This document shows, piece after piece, positions 33,864 to 44,986 of a stretch of DNA of 64,000 bases (the first letter of the stretch is position 1; every line of letters begins with the position of its first letter). A program made the translations under genes and the position numbers. This DNA is from Lathyrus oleraceus (taxonomy: Eukaryota > Streptophyta > Magnoliopsida > Fabales > Fabaceae), in the NCBI RefSeq assembly GCF_024323335.1, contig NC_066582.1, positions 88,780,944-88,844,943 on the forward strand. Reading direction: 5' to 3'. The notes under the pieces were generated by a model that made no database searches, had not been told where the DNA came from, and worked only from the letters and a program-made list of their open reading frames with translations.

Positions 33864-36447
33864 AGCTGCCAGATACGTTAATACGACTTTTAACTTTCCT
33901 TGGAATGTCTGGAGATTTAATTTCTTCAGAGTCTGGAGTGACAGTTGCTTCTGGAGTTTTCTCAGATTCTACCAGAGTGATCTCTAAATCTGCAAACTTT
34001 TCAACTAGCTTTGACTTTTCAGGGTCAAGCTTATCATCAAATCTAACATGAATTGATTCCTCCACAATTTTGGTTTCTGTGTTGTATACTCTATAGCCTT
34101 TAGAGCGTTCTGAGTATCCTAACATAATACCTTTCTGTGCTTTGGAATCAAACTTGTTCAGATGTTCTTTAGTATTTAATATAAAACAAATGCATCCAAA
34201 AGGATGAAAATATGAAATGTTGGGTTTTCTTCCCTTACACAGTTCATAGGGAGTCTTTTCCAGAATAGGTCTAATAGAGATTCTATTCTGAATGTAACAC
34301 GCTGTATTTACAGCTTCTGCCCAAAAGTGCTTTGCTACATTTGTTTCATTGATCATGGTTCTGGCCATTTCTTGGAGTGTCCTATTCTTCCTCTCTACAA
34401 CTCCATTTTGTTGTGGAGTTCTAGGGCAGGAGAAATCATGGGATATTCCATTAGAATCAAATAATTCTTCAAAATCTTTATTTTCAAATTCTCCACCATG
34501 ATCACTTCTGACTCTAACAATTTTAGAGTCAAATTCTTTTTGCACTTTAGAACAGAACCTGGTGAATACAGAGTGAGACTCACTCTTGTGCTTTAGGAAT
34601 TTTACCCATGTCCAGCGGCTGTAATCATCAACGATTACTAGTCCATACTTCTTTCCATTGACTGATGCTGTTTTCACAGGACCAAATAAGTCAATGTGAA
34701 GAAGCTCCAGAGGCTTAGAGGTAGAAACAACATTTTTCCTTTTAAAAGATGTTTTTGAAAACTTTCCTTTCTGGCAAGCTTCACACAGAGCATCTGAAGA
34801 AAACTTCAGTTTAGGCAGGCCTCTGACTAACTCAAGTTTAGTTAGCTGAGAGAGTTTTCTCATGCTAATGTGGCCTAAGCGTCTATGCCATACCCATTGC
34901 TCTTCGTGAACTGACATTAAACATTTAACATTTTGATCTTTTAAATCAGAAAGATTTATTTTATAAATGTTGTTTTTCCTCTTGCCTGTGAAAAGGACAG
35001 AGCCATCGTTCTGACTAATGGCTTTACACGTTTTTTGATTAAAGATTACATCATAACCGTTATCACTTAATTGACTTATGGATAACAAGTTATGCATTAA
35101 TCCTTCTACATAAAGAACATCAGATATAGAGGGAAGAGTACCATTACCAATAGTTCCGGAGCCTCTGATCCTTCCTTTCTGATCTCCTCCGAAGCCTACA
35201 AATCCAGCGTCTTTAAGTTCCAGGCTTTGGAACATAGACTTTCTTCCCGTCATATGTCGCGAGCATCCAGAGTCCAGGTACCATGACTGGTGTCTGAACT
35301 TTGCTGCATAGGATATCTCTTCAGATTCTTCATCTGAGCTGCTGGATGTGGTAGCCATAAGTGCTACGTTGGCTTGTTCATCAGAGTCAGATTCTGATGA
35401 TCCTGATTCACTATCGTCCCAGGTGGCCATTAATCCTTTCTTTGTTCTGAAGGTATTCTTCTTGAAGCTTTCTTTTCTAGGGTTGTCTTTCTTCAGCTTG
35501 GGGCATTCATTTCTGTAATGACCTGTTTCTTTACATTCAAAACAGGTAATATCTTTATTAGGTTTACCTTTTGAAGTTGACTCTGATCGATCCCCTCTGG
35601 GTCTTGATCTTCTGAAGTTGTTGTTGTTCCTTCTTTTCCAGAGTTGCTTAACTCTTCTGGTTAGTAAGGACAGTTCTTCTTCATCATCAGAGTCTTCAGG
35701 TTCAGAGTCGTCAGTATCTGCAGTTTCTGCCTGGAGAGCTTTGGTTCTGTCTGACTTCCGTCTTTCAGGTCTGGACTTCAGCGCCACTGACTTGTTCCTT
35801 TTCTGAGGCTCATCCTCCTCTAGTTCTATCTCATGACTTCTGAGAGAACTAACAAGTTCTTCAAGGCTGATATTGTTCAGATCCTTTGATAACTTCAGAG
35901 CAGTAACCATTGGTCTCCATTTCTTTGGCAGACTTCTGACTATCTTCTTAACATGATCTGCAGTCGTGTATCCTTTGTCTAGCACTTTAAGACCTGCAAT
36001 AAGAGTTTGAAATCTGGAAAACATAGCTTCTATAGCTTCATCATCTTCCATCTTGAAGGCTTCATACTTCTGGATAAGCGCCAGAGCCTTCGTCTCCTTG
36101 ACTTGGGAGTTTCCTTCATGGGTCATCTTCAGAGAGTCAAGAATATCTTTGGCAGTCTCTCTGTTGGTGATCTTTTCATATTCATTGTATGATATAGCAT
36201 TTAGAAGTATTGTTCTGGCCTTGTGGTGATTTTTGAAAACACGTTTCTGATCTTCTGACATTTTGCTTCTGGGAACTTCAGCTCCATTTAAGATTGGAGG
36301 TTTGTATCCATCTGTGACAATGTCCCAGAGGTCAGCATCATAACCCAGAAAGAAACTTTCGATTCTATCTTTCCAGTAATCAAACTTTTCTCCATCAAAA
36401 ACAGGAGGCTTGGCATTGTAAGAATCTTTCTCATTTGAGTGGGCCAT
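33829..36447 (-). CDS. SIRE gag-protease-integrase, open but cut from RT by a frameshift/deletion
   Basis: 872 codons from a true ATG at 36447 (MAHSNEKDSYNAKPPVFDGE). Gag is at about 1-300 with the zinc knuckle CFECKETGHYRNEC near residue 300. The protease has WYLDSGCSRHMTG near 392. The pre-integrase HHCC segment starts HRRLGH near 520 and has CEACQKGK. The integrase core D-D-E residues (HIDLFGP, VRSDHGGEF, GVVERKNRT) lie at about 585-683, followed by a C-terminal region with PDSEEIKSPDIPRKVKS. The frame ends at 33829 with SILQE; the RT frame opens in another phase 34 bp earlier. Virus-like particle and integrase functions may survive while RT is cut off. Confidence 0.85.
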   Translation of the reverse strand: MAHSNEKDSYNAKPPVFDGEKFDYWKDRIESFFLGYDADLWDIVTDGYKPPILNGAEVPRSKMSEDQKRVFKNHHKARTILLNAISYNEYEKITNRETAKDILDSLKMTHEGNSQVKETKALALIQKYEAFKMEDDEAIEAMFSRFQTLIAGLKVLDKGYTTADHVKKIVRSLPKKWRPMVTALKLSKDLNNISLEELVSSLRSHEIELEEDEPQKRNKSVALKSRPERRKSDRTKALQAETADTDDSEPEDSDDEEELSLLTRRVKQLWKRRNNNNFRRSRPRGDRSESTSKGKPNKDITCFECKETGHYRNECPKLKKDNPRKESFKKNTFRTKKGLMATWDDSESGSSESDSDEQANVALMATTSSSSDEESEEISYAAKFRHQSWYLDSGCSRHMTGRKSMFQSLELKDAGFVGFGGDQKGRIRGSGTIGNGTLPSISDVLYVEGLMHNLLSISQLSDNGYDVIFNQKTCKAISQNDGSVLFTGKRKNNIYKINLSDLKDQNVKCLMSVHEEQWVWHRRLGHISMRKLSQLTKLELVRGLPKLKFSSDALCEACQKGKFSKTSFKRKNVVSTSKPLELLHIDLFGPVKTASVNGKKYGLVIVDDYSRWTWVKFLKHKSESHSVFTRFCSKVQKEFDSKIVRVRSDHGGEFENKDFEELFDSNGISHDFSCPRTPQQNGVVERKNRTLQEMARTMINETNVAKHFWAEAVNTACYIQNRISIRPILEKTPYELCKGRKPNISYFHPFGCICFILNTKEHLNKFDSKAQKGIMLGYSERSKGYRVYNTETKIVEESIHVRFDDKLDPEKSKLVEKFADLEITLVESEKTPEATVTPDSEEIKSPDIPRKVKSRINVSGSYARRVRSILQE

Positions 36448-36512
36448 TGTTTTTCTCGTACTGGATCTCTCTACACGGTTAAGTGTTTGATTAGAAAATC
36501 AATAACAGAGCC

Positions 36513-36527
36513 GGAGCTCTGATACCA
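36513..36527 (-). promoter_or_regulatory. iMet primer-binding site of the SIRE-type element
   Basis: Minus strand TGGTATCAGAGCTCC, 2 nt after the 5' LTR end. Confidence 0.9.
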
Positions 36528-36529
36528 AT

Positions 36530-37586
36530 TGAAGGTGAGAAAAACAAGAAAGGGGGGGTTTGAATTGTTTGAAAAATAAGCGCTTTTCCAAAATGAAAAT
36601 CACACAATGATTTTATACTGGTTCGCTTATAACACAAAGCTACTCCAGTCCACCCGGCCAAGGTGATTTCGCCTTCAACAAGGACTTAATCCACTAATCT
36701 TGAAAGATTACAAACAACCCCTAAGAGAGAAGAAAATCTCTTAGTCCTCTCAAGTCTACAGACTACAAAGAGTCACTTGAGGAAATCAAACAAATAAAAG
36801 ATACAAGATATGTAATCTAGAGTGCTTCTAAGAAAGCAAGTATTACAAACTTAAGAACAGATTTTTTTCACTTAATAAGCAAAAGCTTAGTGAAATTCTT
36901 TGAGAGCAAAGATGATTTTCTTGAGCGTGAAATAATTCAGTATAGTTTTGGCTAGTTGATTTCTTCTTACTGAATGTTGATTGCATCTCTATTTATATAT
37001 GAGTTGGAGTAGAGTTGAATCTGGTGGATATTAAACTGAGTTTACTCCATCACTTAAATAGCTTCTGCAGTTTAACTTTTCATCTTTGAAGTGACTACTT
37101 ACCACAAGTAGTATCTTTTCTCTTGGAAGCGGAGATTAACGTCTCTTTCTTAATCAGGAAATCCAATTTGAAAATCTTTACTTGTCTTCAACGTTACTCT
37201 TTCATGATTAGCAAATCCATAATCAGAGTATTTGTGTTTCTGGAGAATCTTGGAATCTTGCTTCTGATGTTGATCTAAATAGATTCTTTAGAGGGCGTTG
37301 TTCAGAGTCAGAGCTTCTAGACTTACTTCATGTTCAGATGCTTCTGATACTTTGCAGTTTTGTCCAGAGTCAGAGCTTCTTGAATGAGATTCCACTTTAG
37401 ATGCTTCTGATACTTGAGAATTTGTATCTGATCTTGTTGTGCATCTGATGACATTATCAGATTTATTACTTCTTTCTTTAGAACCCTGCACACTTAGAAA
37501 CTTTTCGTTAGGGTGCCATTTTTGGTTTCATCCTTTGTTATCATCAAAATCAAGGAATCTGTTGTAGAACAATTTTTGTTCTTACA
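36530..37586 (-). repeat. 5' LTR of the SIRE-type element
   Basis: 1057 bp, identical to 27950-29006 except 37455. TATA box at 36990-36997. The right neighbour GTTGG (37587-37591) may be one half of the target duplication; the other half was lost with the left end of the array. Confidence 0.92.
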
Positions 37587-37874
37587 GTTGGCAAACTGAG
37601 CGGTGTTCCTTGGACTATTGATACATGGAGTAGAAATAGGTGGTGGTGGTTATGGCTCCATGTTTGGTATGAATGGGTGTGGATTTGTGGTTGAAGAACT
37701 TTCTCCTTGCTCTTGGCGTTGTCTAGCCTGTTGCCTCCTACGTCTCGTTTTGCTATTGAGCCTCCTTGCGGTTCTCTCGATCTCAGGATCAAAAAGAAGT
37801 TCGTCCACAGGGATTTGCCCTCGCATAAAACGTAAGCTGCACACTAAACCAAACAAATTACAAGCACAAGTCAA
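37587..37874 (-). pseudogene. Athila-type gag, N-terminal fragment
   Basis: A minus-strand frame reads LLFDPEIERTARRLNSKTRR followed by RQQARQRQEQGESSSTTN, the basic N-terminus found at the start of gypsy Athila/Tat gag. It is cut by the SIRE LTR at 37587 before any capsid domain. Confidence 0.65.
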
Positions 37875-37931
37875 AAATTCACAAGCTAAAACTTAAACAA
37901 CCATTGCGATGCTCGCAATATCAATTTACAA

Positions 37932-37949
37932 TCCCCGGCAACGGCGCCA
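37932..37949 (-). promoter_or_regulatory. Primer-binding site of the Athila-type fragment
   Basis: Minus strand TGGCGCCGTTGCCGGGGA, identical to 11088-11105, a few nt after the LTR end. Confidence 0.9.
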
Positions 37950-37955
37950 TTTTGT

Positions 37956-39457
37956 TGAAATGTATATTTCGTGTCGGGTTTTTGTTATCGTATCCACAGG
38001 GATTGTAAGATATCACCGCCGTTCGATGGTTGTATTAATCTTAGCTCAATGTAACAATAGGGTTTTGGTTTTAATCAAGTTATCTTGCATAAAAAGTAAT
38101 AAATTCCGGTAAAAGTTATGGTTTGATTAAATGAGAAATATTGTCAAAGTTAGGTTTCAATGATCACTTTGCATGTATTTGCTCGGTCAACAATCTTATA
38201 AACTCCTTTAGATGATAAATCATTTCACAAAGTCCTCTCAATATGTTTCTCTCGAACACATATTGTGAGTTTTGCCATTTTGATCCATTGTTTCTCTCGA
38301 ACACAATCTATCAAAATGACAACTTTTTGGTTCAACCTTATGGTGAACAAAATCATTCGTTACTATCTCTAGCTAACAAACAAGTTTGGATGAAAACCTA
38401 GGTCAAGAGTCGGTAAACATCTCTCGATCATATACCAACACAAAGAGTTTTAAATAGAAACAAAGTTTTCATCATATATTTACCGTTAAAGAGTTTACAT
38501 ATGAGGATCCTTACATTTACACACAAAGCTAGTAATCACCTACATCTAACCTTGACAAATGGAGGACTTAGCTACTCATTTTCATGGTAGCTTGGTCGGC
38601 AAGTAAGGAAAGAAGGTTGATCAACATCCAAGTCGGATAATCGAAGTTGGATGGGAATCCACCTTCTTTTTGTAGAAGATGGTTCTAAGATGAAGAGAAA
38701 ATGAAAACTAGGGCATAAAAATCCCAAGAACAATGCTGCAAAAATATCTAGAAGAAAGTACAAAAGTGGAAAAAGTTGGTAAAAATGAGGTATGGTGCTC
38801 AAAAGTGGCACCTGCTACTTATAGACCACAGCTGGGCTGTTATGTTCGCTAGGCGAGCAGAATGGCTCGCCTAGCGAGGGTCTAAAATGGGCACAAAAGG
38901 CCCCTGCGCCCAGAGAAAACAGGGCCTGCTGAACTGTCATGTTCGCCTAGCGAACATACCTTCGCCTAGCGAAGGACACGCTTCAACCTTCGCCCCAGCG
39001 AGGTTGAGAGGTTTTGCTACTGGAATGCTCGCTGGGGACTCGCTAGAGCTTCGCCTAGCGAGTGAGTGCTGGCTGCGTTTTTCACCAAAACAGAATGAAC
39101 TCGCTACCACCTTCGCCTTCAGCTCGCCTAGCGAATTAATTTGACAATTTACTGGAGCTGTTCGCCTGGAACTCGCCTAGCGAACCAATGCTTCGCCACA
39201 GCCTCGCCTAGCGAGCAGGCTGATGAGGTGCTTGTATTCTTTGGTTCCTTTGCCAATTTTCTTGTGTCTTTATTTTCAATTAGTTCATGTCTTTCCTGCA
39301 CAATAACACACAAATCAAAGGCACCAAGCTTGTTTATCAATGTAATGCATTCCATGTAAAACAAATGTGGTTTTGACAGTTTTAGCAAGGAAAAAGAGTG
39401 AAAGATGCCCACATATGATAGCTCAAATAAGCACTTTTGGGCATCTAACACCTATCA
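37956..39457 (-). repeat. 5' LTR of the Athila-type fragment
   Basis: About 1.5 kb; starts (minus) TGATAGGTGTTAGATGCCC at 39457; the other end is CATTTCA (37956) or CAACA (37953). It carries a TATA-like TATAAGTA at 38816-38823 (minus) and, just upstream of it, a dense cluster of TCGCCTAGCGA-type hairpins. Confidence 0.8.
38847..39215 (-). promoter_or_regulatory. Cluster of TCGC-CTA-GCGA hairpins upstream of the LTR TATA box
   Basis: At least seven units. 38939-38957 pairs ATGTTCGC with GCGAACAT around CTA; 38959-38975 pairs CCTTCGC with GCGAAGG; others pair CTCGC with GCGAG, and one near 39039-39064 pairs ACTCGCTAG with CTAGCGAGT. Arm bases outside the core change together. Confidence 0.8.
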
Positions 39458-40896
39458 ATTACACTGAGGCAATGCAAGATAGTCGGTGGAGAGAGGCTAT
39501 GCAAAGTGAAATACATGCCCTTGAAACCAATGGAACTTGGACGGTAACAGAACTTCCACCCGGGAAGAAAGCACTCAGCTTCAAATGGGTGTACAAAATA
39601 AAGCATAAATCAGATGGAAGTGTAGAATGGTTCAAAGAACGACCAGTAATCCTTGGAAACCATCAAAAGGAAGGGATTGATTACACAGAGACGTTTGCAC
39701 CTGTGGTGAAAATGGTTACGGTTCGTACAGTGTTAGCCGTAGCAGCCTCACGAGATTGGGAATTACATCAAATGGATGTGCATAATGCATTTTTACACGG
39801 AGACCTTGAAGAAGTTGTGTACATGAAGCCTCCCCCGAGATTTCTTCCACAAAGGTCCGTCACAGTATGTAAACTTAATAAGTCCCTATACGGACTTAAG
39901 CAAGCGCCTCGCTGTTGGTTTGCAAAGTTGTCAGGTGCTCTGAAACACTATGGTTTTCTGCAATCTCGCTCTGATTATTCACTTTTTGTCTTACAAAAAC
40001 CTGGGGTACACATTGTAGTGTTGGTGTATGTTGATGATCTAATTATTACAGGTGATAATCATGATGCTATCACTGATTTTAAAGCCTATCTACATGATTG
40101 TTTTTATATGAAAGGCTTGGGGATTCTTAAATATTTTTTAGGCGTTGAAGTAGCGCGATCCTCAGCTGGTATATTTATTTGTCAACGCAAATATACTCTA
40201 GATATTATAGCCAAAACTGGGCTTATGGGAGCTAAGCCATCAAATGTGCCAATTGAACCGAATCATCGGTTGACACTCACTACAAGTGCGTCGTTTCCTC
40301 ATCCAGAACAGTATAGGCGATTAGTAGGATGCCTTATTTACTTGTGCTTTACTAGACCTGAGCTTTCATATTGTGTGCATGTTCTCTCCCAATTTATGCA
40401 GGAACCTAAAGTAGATCATTGGGAGGCTGCTCTCAGAGTAGTTCGATACTTGAAAAGGGACCCAGGACAAGGTGTTTTACTACGAAGGGACTGTGATATG
40501 CAACTGTCTGGTTGGTGTGATTCCGATTGGGCATGCTGTCCTTTAACTCGTAGATCTCTTACTAGATGGTTTGTTTTCCTTAGCTCTTCTCCAATTTCCT
40601 GGAAGACTAAAAAACAACAAACTGTATCTCGTTCCTCCGCTGAGGCTGAGTATCGTTCAATGGCATCTATAACAGGAGAACTGAAATGGTTAAAAGGTCT
40701 TCTTTTAACTCTTGGTATTGCACATCCTCAACCTATGAAAATTCAGTGTGACAGTCAAGCGGCGCTTCATATTGCACCAACTTATGTTCCTACACAAACA
40801 CAACTAGCAGATGTCTTTACTAAGGCTATTGGGACCGCTCACTTCACTTTCGTGTTAAGCAAGTTTGGCATATGTAATTTACATGCTCCAACTTTA
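39458..40896 (+). pseudogene. copia-2 reverse transcriptase and RNase H, open but with an RNase H gap
   Basis: Copia-2 coding resumes at 39458 with YTEAMQDSRWREAMQSEIHA; codons before this belong to the Athila LTR. RT contains LPPGKKALSFKWVYKIKHK, GIDYTETFAPVVKM, MDVHNAFLHGDL, YGLKQAPRCW and VYVDDLIITGDN. RNase H has GWCDSDWACCPLTRRS, SSAEAEYRSMA and QCDSQAALHIA, and then jumps directly to PTYVPTQTQLADVFTKA, leaving out the ERTKHIEVDCHFVRD-type segment (about 30 residues) that relatives have. No stop occurs before the polypurine region, but cut from its 5' half the frame cannot be expressed normally. Confidence 0.85.
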
Positions 40897-40917
40897 GGGG
40901 GGGGGGGGGGGGGGGGG
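40897..40917 (+). other. G21 homopolymer at the copia-2 polypurine-tract position
   Basis: Twenty-one consecutive G residues, 3 nt before the 3' LTR. Related elements have a short tract such as GAGGGGG here; this looks like a slippage expansion, in the genome or in the assembly. Confidence 0.85.
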
Positions 40918-40920
40918 TAA

Positions 40921-41114
40921 TGTAATCATTACAGTAATGAATGGCTATTAGTGTTCTAGTTGTCTCATATTAATACCATATAATTCTCTATTATGGTCTA
41001 GCTGTAAATATATGATATTTACATAAATACCAATTTGTATAGCTCAATCTTAGGAGAGGGGTTTATGAGCCTCTTTGTATAAGATCAGAAAATTATCTGT
41101 CACTGTTTCCTTTA
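40921..41114 (+). repeat. 3' LTR of copia-2
   Basis: TGTAATCATTACAGTAATG…; matches 23688-23909 with scattered changes and one deletion of about 28 bp. Its 3' end is approximate. Confidence 0.75.
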
Positions 41115-42359
<1,245 letters not shown>

Positions 42360-42477
42360 TTTGATCAATTTCTTTAAAACCAATATTTTTAATGCATAAA
42401 CAAAAAGTCAAATTTTAATCTGAATTTAATAAACCTTTCAAAAGGTAACTTTGAACTAACAACACTTCAAGTTAATT

Positions 42478-42488
42478 TATATATAAAT
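42478..42488 (+). promoter_or_regulatory. Candidate TATA box of the small membrane-protein gene
   Basis: TATATAAATA lies about 55-65 bp upstream of the ATG at 42542, followed by a pyrimidine-rich leader CTCAAACCTCTCCTCTAAC. Confidence 0.5.
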
Positions 42489-42541
42489 ACATATGTTACA
42501 TACACTTTTTATATATCTCAAACCTCTCCTCTAACAAAAAA

Positions 42542-42799
42542 ATGTATCGATCTAATTCATATAGTATTGCAAGAGAATATGATGAGTTCTCTGTTGACAT
42601 TTCAGCAACAGTAGAAGCAGCTTCTTCTTCTTCTTCTAATGAATTGCCATTAATACAACGCTCTGTTTCTGATGGTTCCGATTCCAAGAAGGAAATTCCT
42701 TTTCATGGTAAGTCATCAACCGGACAAAAAGCAATTCATCTCATACCTCTTGTGCTTATCTTTTGTGCTTTTCTTCTTTGGATTTTCTCTCATCCTTGA
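42542..42799 (+). CDS. Small single-pass membrane protein, likely genuine host gene (85 aa)
   Basis: ATG at 42542 in context AAAAAAATG opens an 85-codon frame. The N-terminal part ([20 protein letters not shown]) is polar; a Ser/Ala stretch follows, then a Ser/Lys-rich linker, and the C-terminus [20 protein letters not shown] is one hydrophobic segment ending HP. Plants have a family of short tail-anchored-like proteins starting MYRS/MNRS and ending HLIPLVLxxCxxxLWxFS; this fits that pattern from memory, with function unknown. A candidate TATA box and pyrimidine-rich leader precede it. GGTAAGT at 42707 would be a possible splice donor, but the frame reads through. It is the only frame in the window that does not look transposon-derived. 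Confidence 0.65.
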   Translation: MYRSNSYSIAREYDEFSVDISATVEAASSSSSNELPLIQRSVSDGSDSKKEIPFHGKSSTGQKAIHLIPLVLIFCAFLLWIFSHP

Positions 42800-42882
42800 A
42801 TTGTATACCACACAAAACGGAGAAATAAAAGAGACTTTCATTTCTTTCATTTTTGAACCTTTCTCTATTACTATTGGTTTCT

Positions 42883-43750
<868 letters not shown>

Positions 43751-43754
43751 TAAA

Positions 43755-43979
43755 AAAAAATTGTTCGAGCAGACGTCATACCAAATGGCGCATGCTTTAA
43801 GTAATTGAACTAAGACACCTTGTTTAGTGGCGCCTACATGCAACTCAAACCAATGTAATTGGCGCATACATTGAAGGTTGAACTGGGGTGCCAATGCATG
43901 TGGCGCATGCATGTATGCATAGTAGATGTGTCACTCCATGTGGCTACTATTTTGTTTGAACTGCCTTAGTCCTAGTTAT
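43755..43979. repeat. Degenerate repeat with TGGCGCATGC-type motifs
   Basis: TGGCGCATGC, TGGCGCCTAC, TGGCGCATAC and TGGCGCATGC recur about every 35-60 bp next to the MULE relic. They may belong to that element's 3' part; this is a guess. Confidence 0.45.
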
Positions 43980-44657
43980 TCATGCCTTCGTGTATGATGG
44001 AGTATAATTGTATTGTGTAACGATATGCGAGATTATTGTACTCGTCTTTAACGACGGATTGTCGCTAATGACAGACAAAATTTCATCGCATATTAACTGA
44101 GAGCTGAGTTTGCGATGGTCCTGCATCGGGTTGGTGATTAAGCAAGTGTGAACTGGACCCATTAAACCTATCTCCCAACAATCATTCCTCTTCCAGTAAG
44201 ATGCTGACAACCGGAACAGGCAGAGCTCATTACGACAATAGATCTTATACCTCGTTGCATTAGTTCGATCAACCCTATAATCAAATGATAATTCCATGTG
44301 ATACTTTTTAATGTCTCTGACACAATCTTCTTTTGTGCTAAATTTGTCTCCTTCTTTCAATGATCCTTGAATTTGCATATAAGGATTGTGTAATATATCT
44401 GACGAAGGTTCTTCTGCACCCAAATTCAAGCTTGTCATGTGTTGAGGTGGACGATATACATGACTAGCTAGTAATGGCTCTTGCTGGTGGTCGACAGTTT
44501 CATCTTTCACCATTTCATTAACCAATATCTTGTCTTCTTCTTCTTCTTCTTCTTCTTCTTCTTCTTCTTCCTCGTCAGCAACATCGACTTCAACTTGTTC
44601 GTCGTCATCAGTTTCACAAAACACTTGTGATAGATAAACGACTTGAGACAATTGATT
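43980..44657 (-). pseudogene. MULE transposase N-terminal fragment
   Basis: A minus-strand frame of about 223 codons lacks an ATG at its start (first codon of the open stretch is TTG). It begins SQVVYLSQVFCETDDDEQ, passes through a run of about 16 acidic residues coded by (GAA)n, then shows the MuDR DNA-binding type region FSTKEDCVRDIKKYHMELSF, YRVDRTNATRYKIYCRNE, CLFRLSASYWKRNDCWEIGL, GPVHTC, and ends SHIVTQYNYTPSYTKA stop. Intact proteins continue into the catalytic core at this point, so it is truncated. Product would have bound transposon ends. Confidence 0.75.
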
Positions 44658-44986
44658 TCACAACACCCAATCATTGTTTGACTTTCTTACACCGCATGAA
44701 CCATTGCTTTGTTTCCAAAACGATTCAATGTCCCAATTTGGGCAACCATACCCTCCACAAACAACCCAACCACTACGACCCAACTACGACAACATGGGCA
44801 CTGAACTCAATTGCGGCAGCGCCATTGGTGGTAACCCCTAACTATTAAGGAGAAATGATGGCAAATTTATCAAATATCACTGGACCTTCCGCAGGACCTT
44901 TACACCAGCCACCATTGCATCATGTCAACACTCAAAGACCCCAAACACCTCAGAAAAATTATAGGAGACCTCGAAGGAAGGCTAAC
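44658..44986. other. Unassigned sequence before the Athila-type LTR
   Basis: A plus-strand stretch encodes a Pro/Gln/Arg-rich tail (RPQTPQKNYRRPRRKAN, stop at about 44985) like the end of some transposase or mobile-domain proteins. This is too weak for a call. Confidence 0.3.

Larger units (their letters stand above)
27950..37586 (-). mobile_element. SIRE/Maximus-type copia element, complete structure, very young
   Basis: Minus strand order: 5' LTR 36530-37586, PBS 36513-36527, gag-protease-integrase 36447-33829, RT-RNase H 33863-32385, envelope-like ORF 31906-29471, polypurine tract 29007-29020, 3' LTR 27950-29006. LTRs are each 1057 bp and differ at one site (28875 C, 37455 T) in my comparison. 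An extra ORF after RNase H is the mark of SIRE-type elements. The right flank is Athila-type gag, so it inserted into that element. Pol is broken between integrase and RT, so it probably moved with help. Confidence 0.9.
37587..39457 (-). mobile_element. Athila-type element, 5' end only (gag start, PBS, 5' LTR)
   Basis: Minus strand: LTR 37956-39457, PBS 37932-37949, gag start to 37587 where the SIRE-type element cuts it. The right side abuts copia-2 RT at 39458. The remainder of the element, which should lie on the left of the SIRE array, is gone. Confidence 0.8.
23688..41114 (+). mobile_element. copia-2: short-LTR Ty1/copia element split by a 13-kb composite insertion
   Basis: 5' LTR 23688-23909, iMet-type PBS at 23910, gag-protease-integrase 23952-26318, then foreign DNA, then RT-RNase H 39458-40896, an unusual G-tract and the 3' LTR 40921-41114. 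LTRs of about 0.2 kb and the gag type suggest an Ale/Retrofit-like lineage. The stretch normally linking integrase to RT (roughly 150-200 codons in relatives) is missing, so the insertion was accompanied by a deletion. I could not find a convincing target duplication, and the LTR 3' ends are approximate. Confidence 0.8.

Noticed and set aside
38847..39215. CRISPR-like array
   Set aside because: Short hairpins without constant spacer length, inside an Athila LTR.
39367..39457. N-terminal extension of the copia-2 RT frame
   Set aside because: These codons lie in the Athila LTR; copia-2 coding resumes at 39458.
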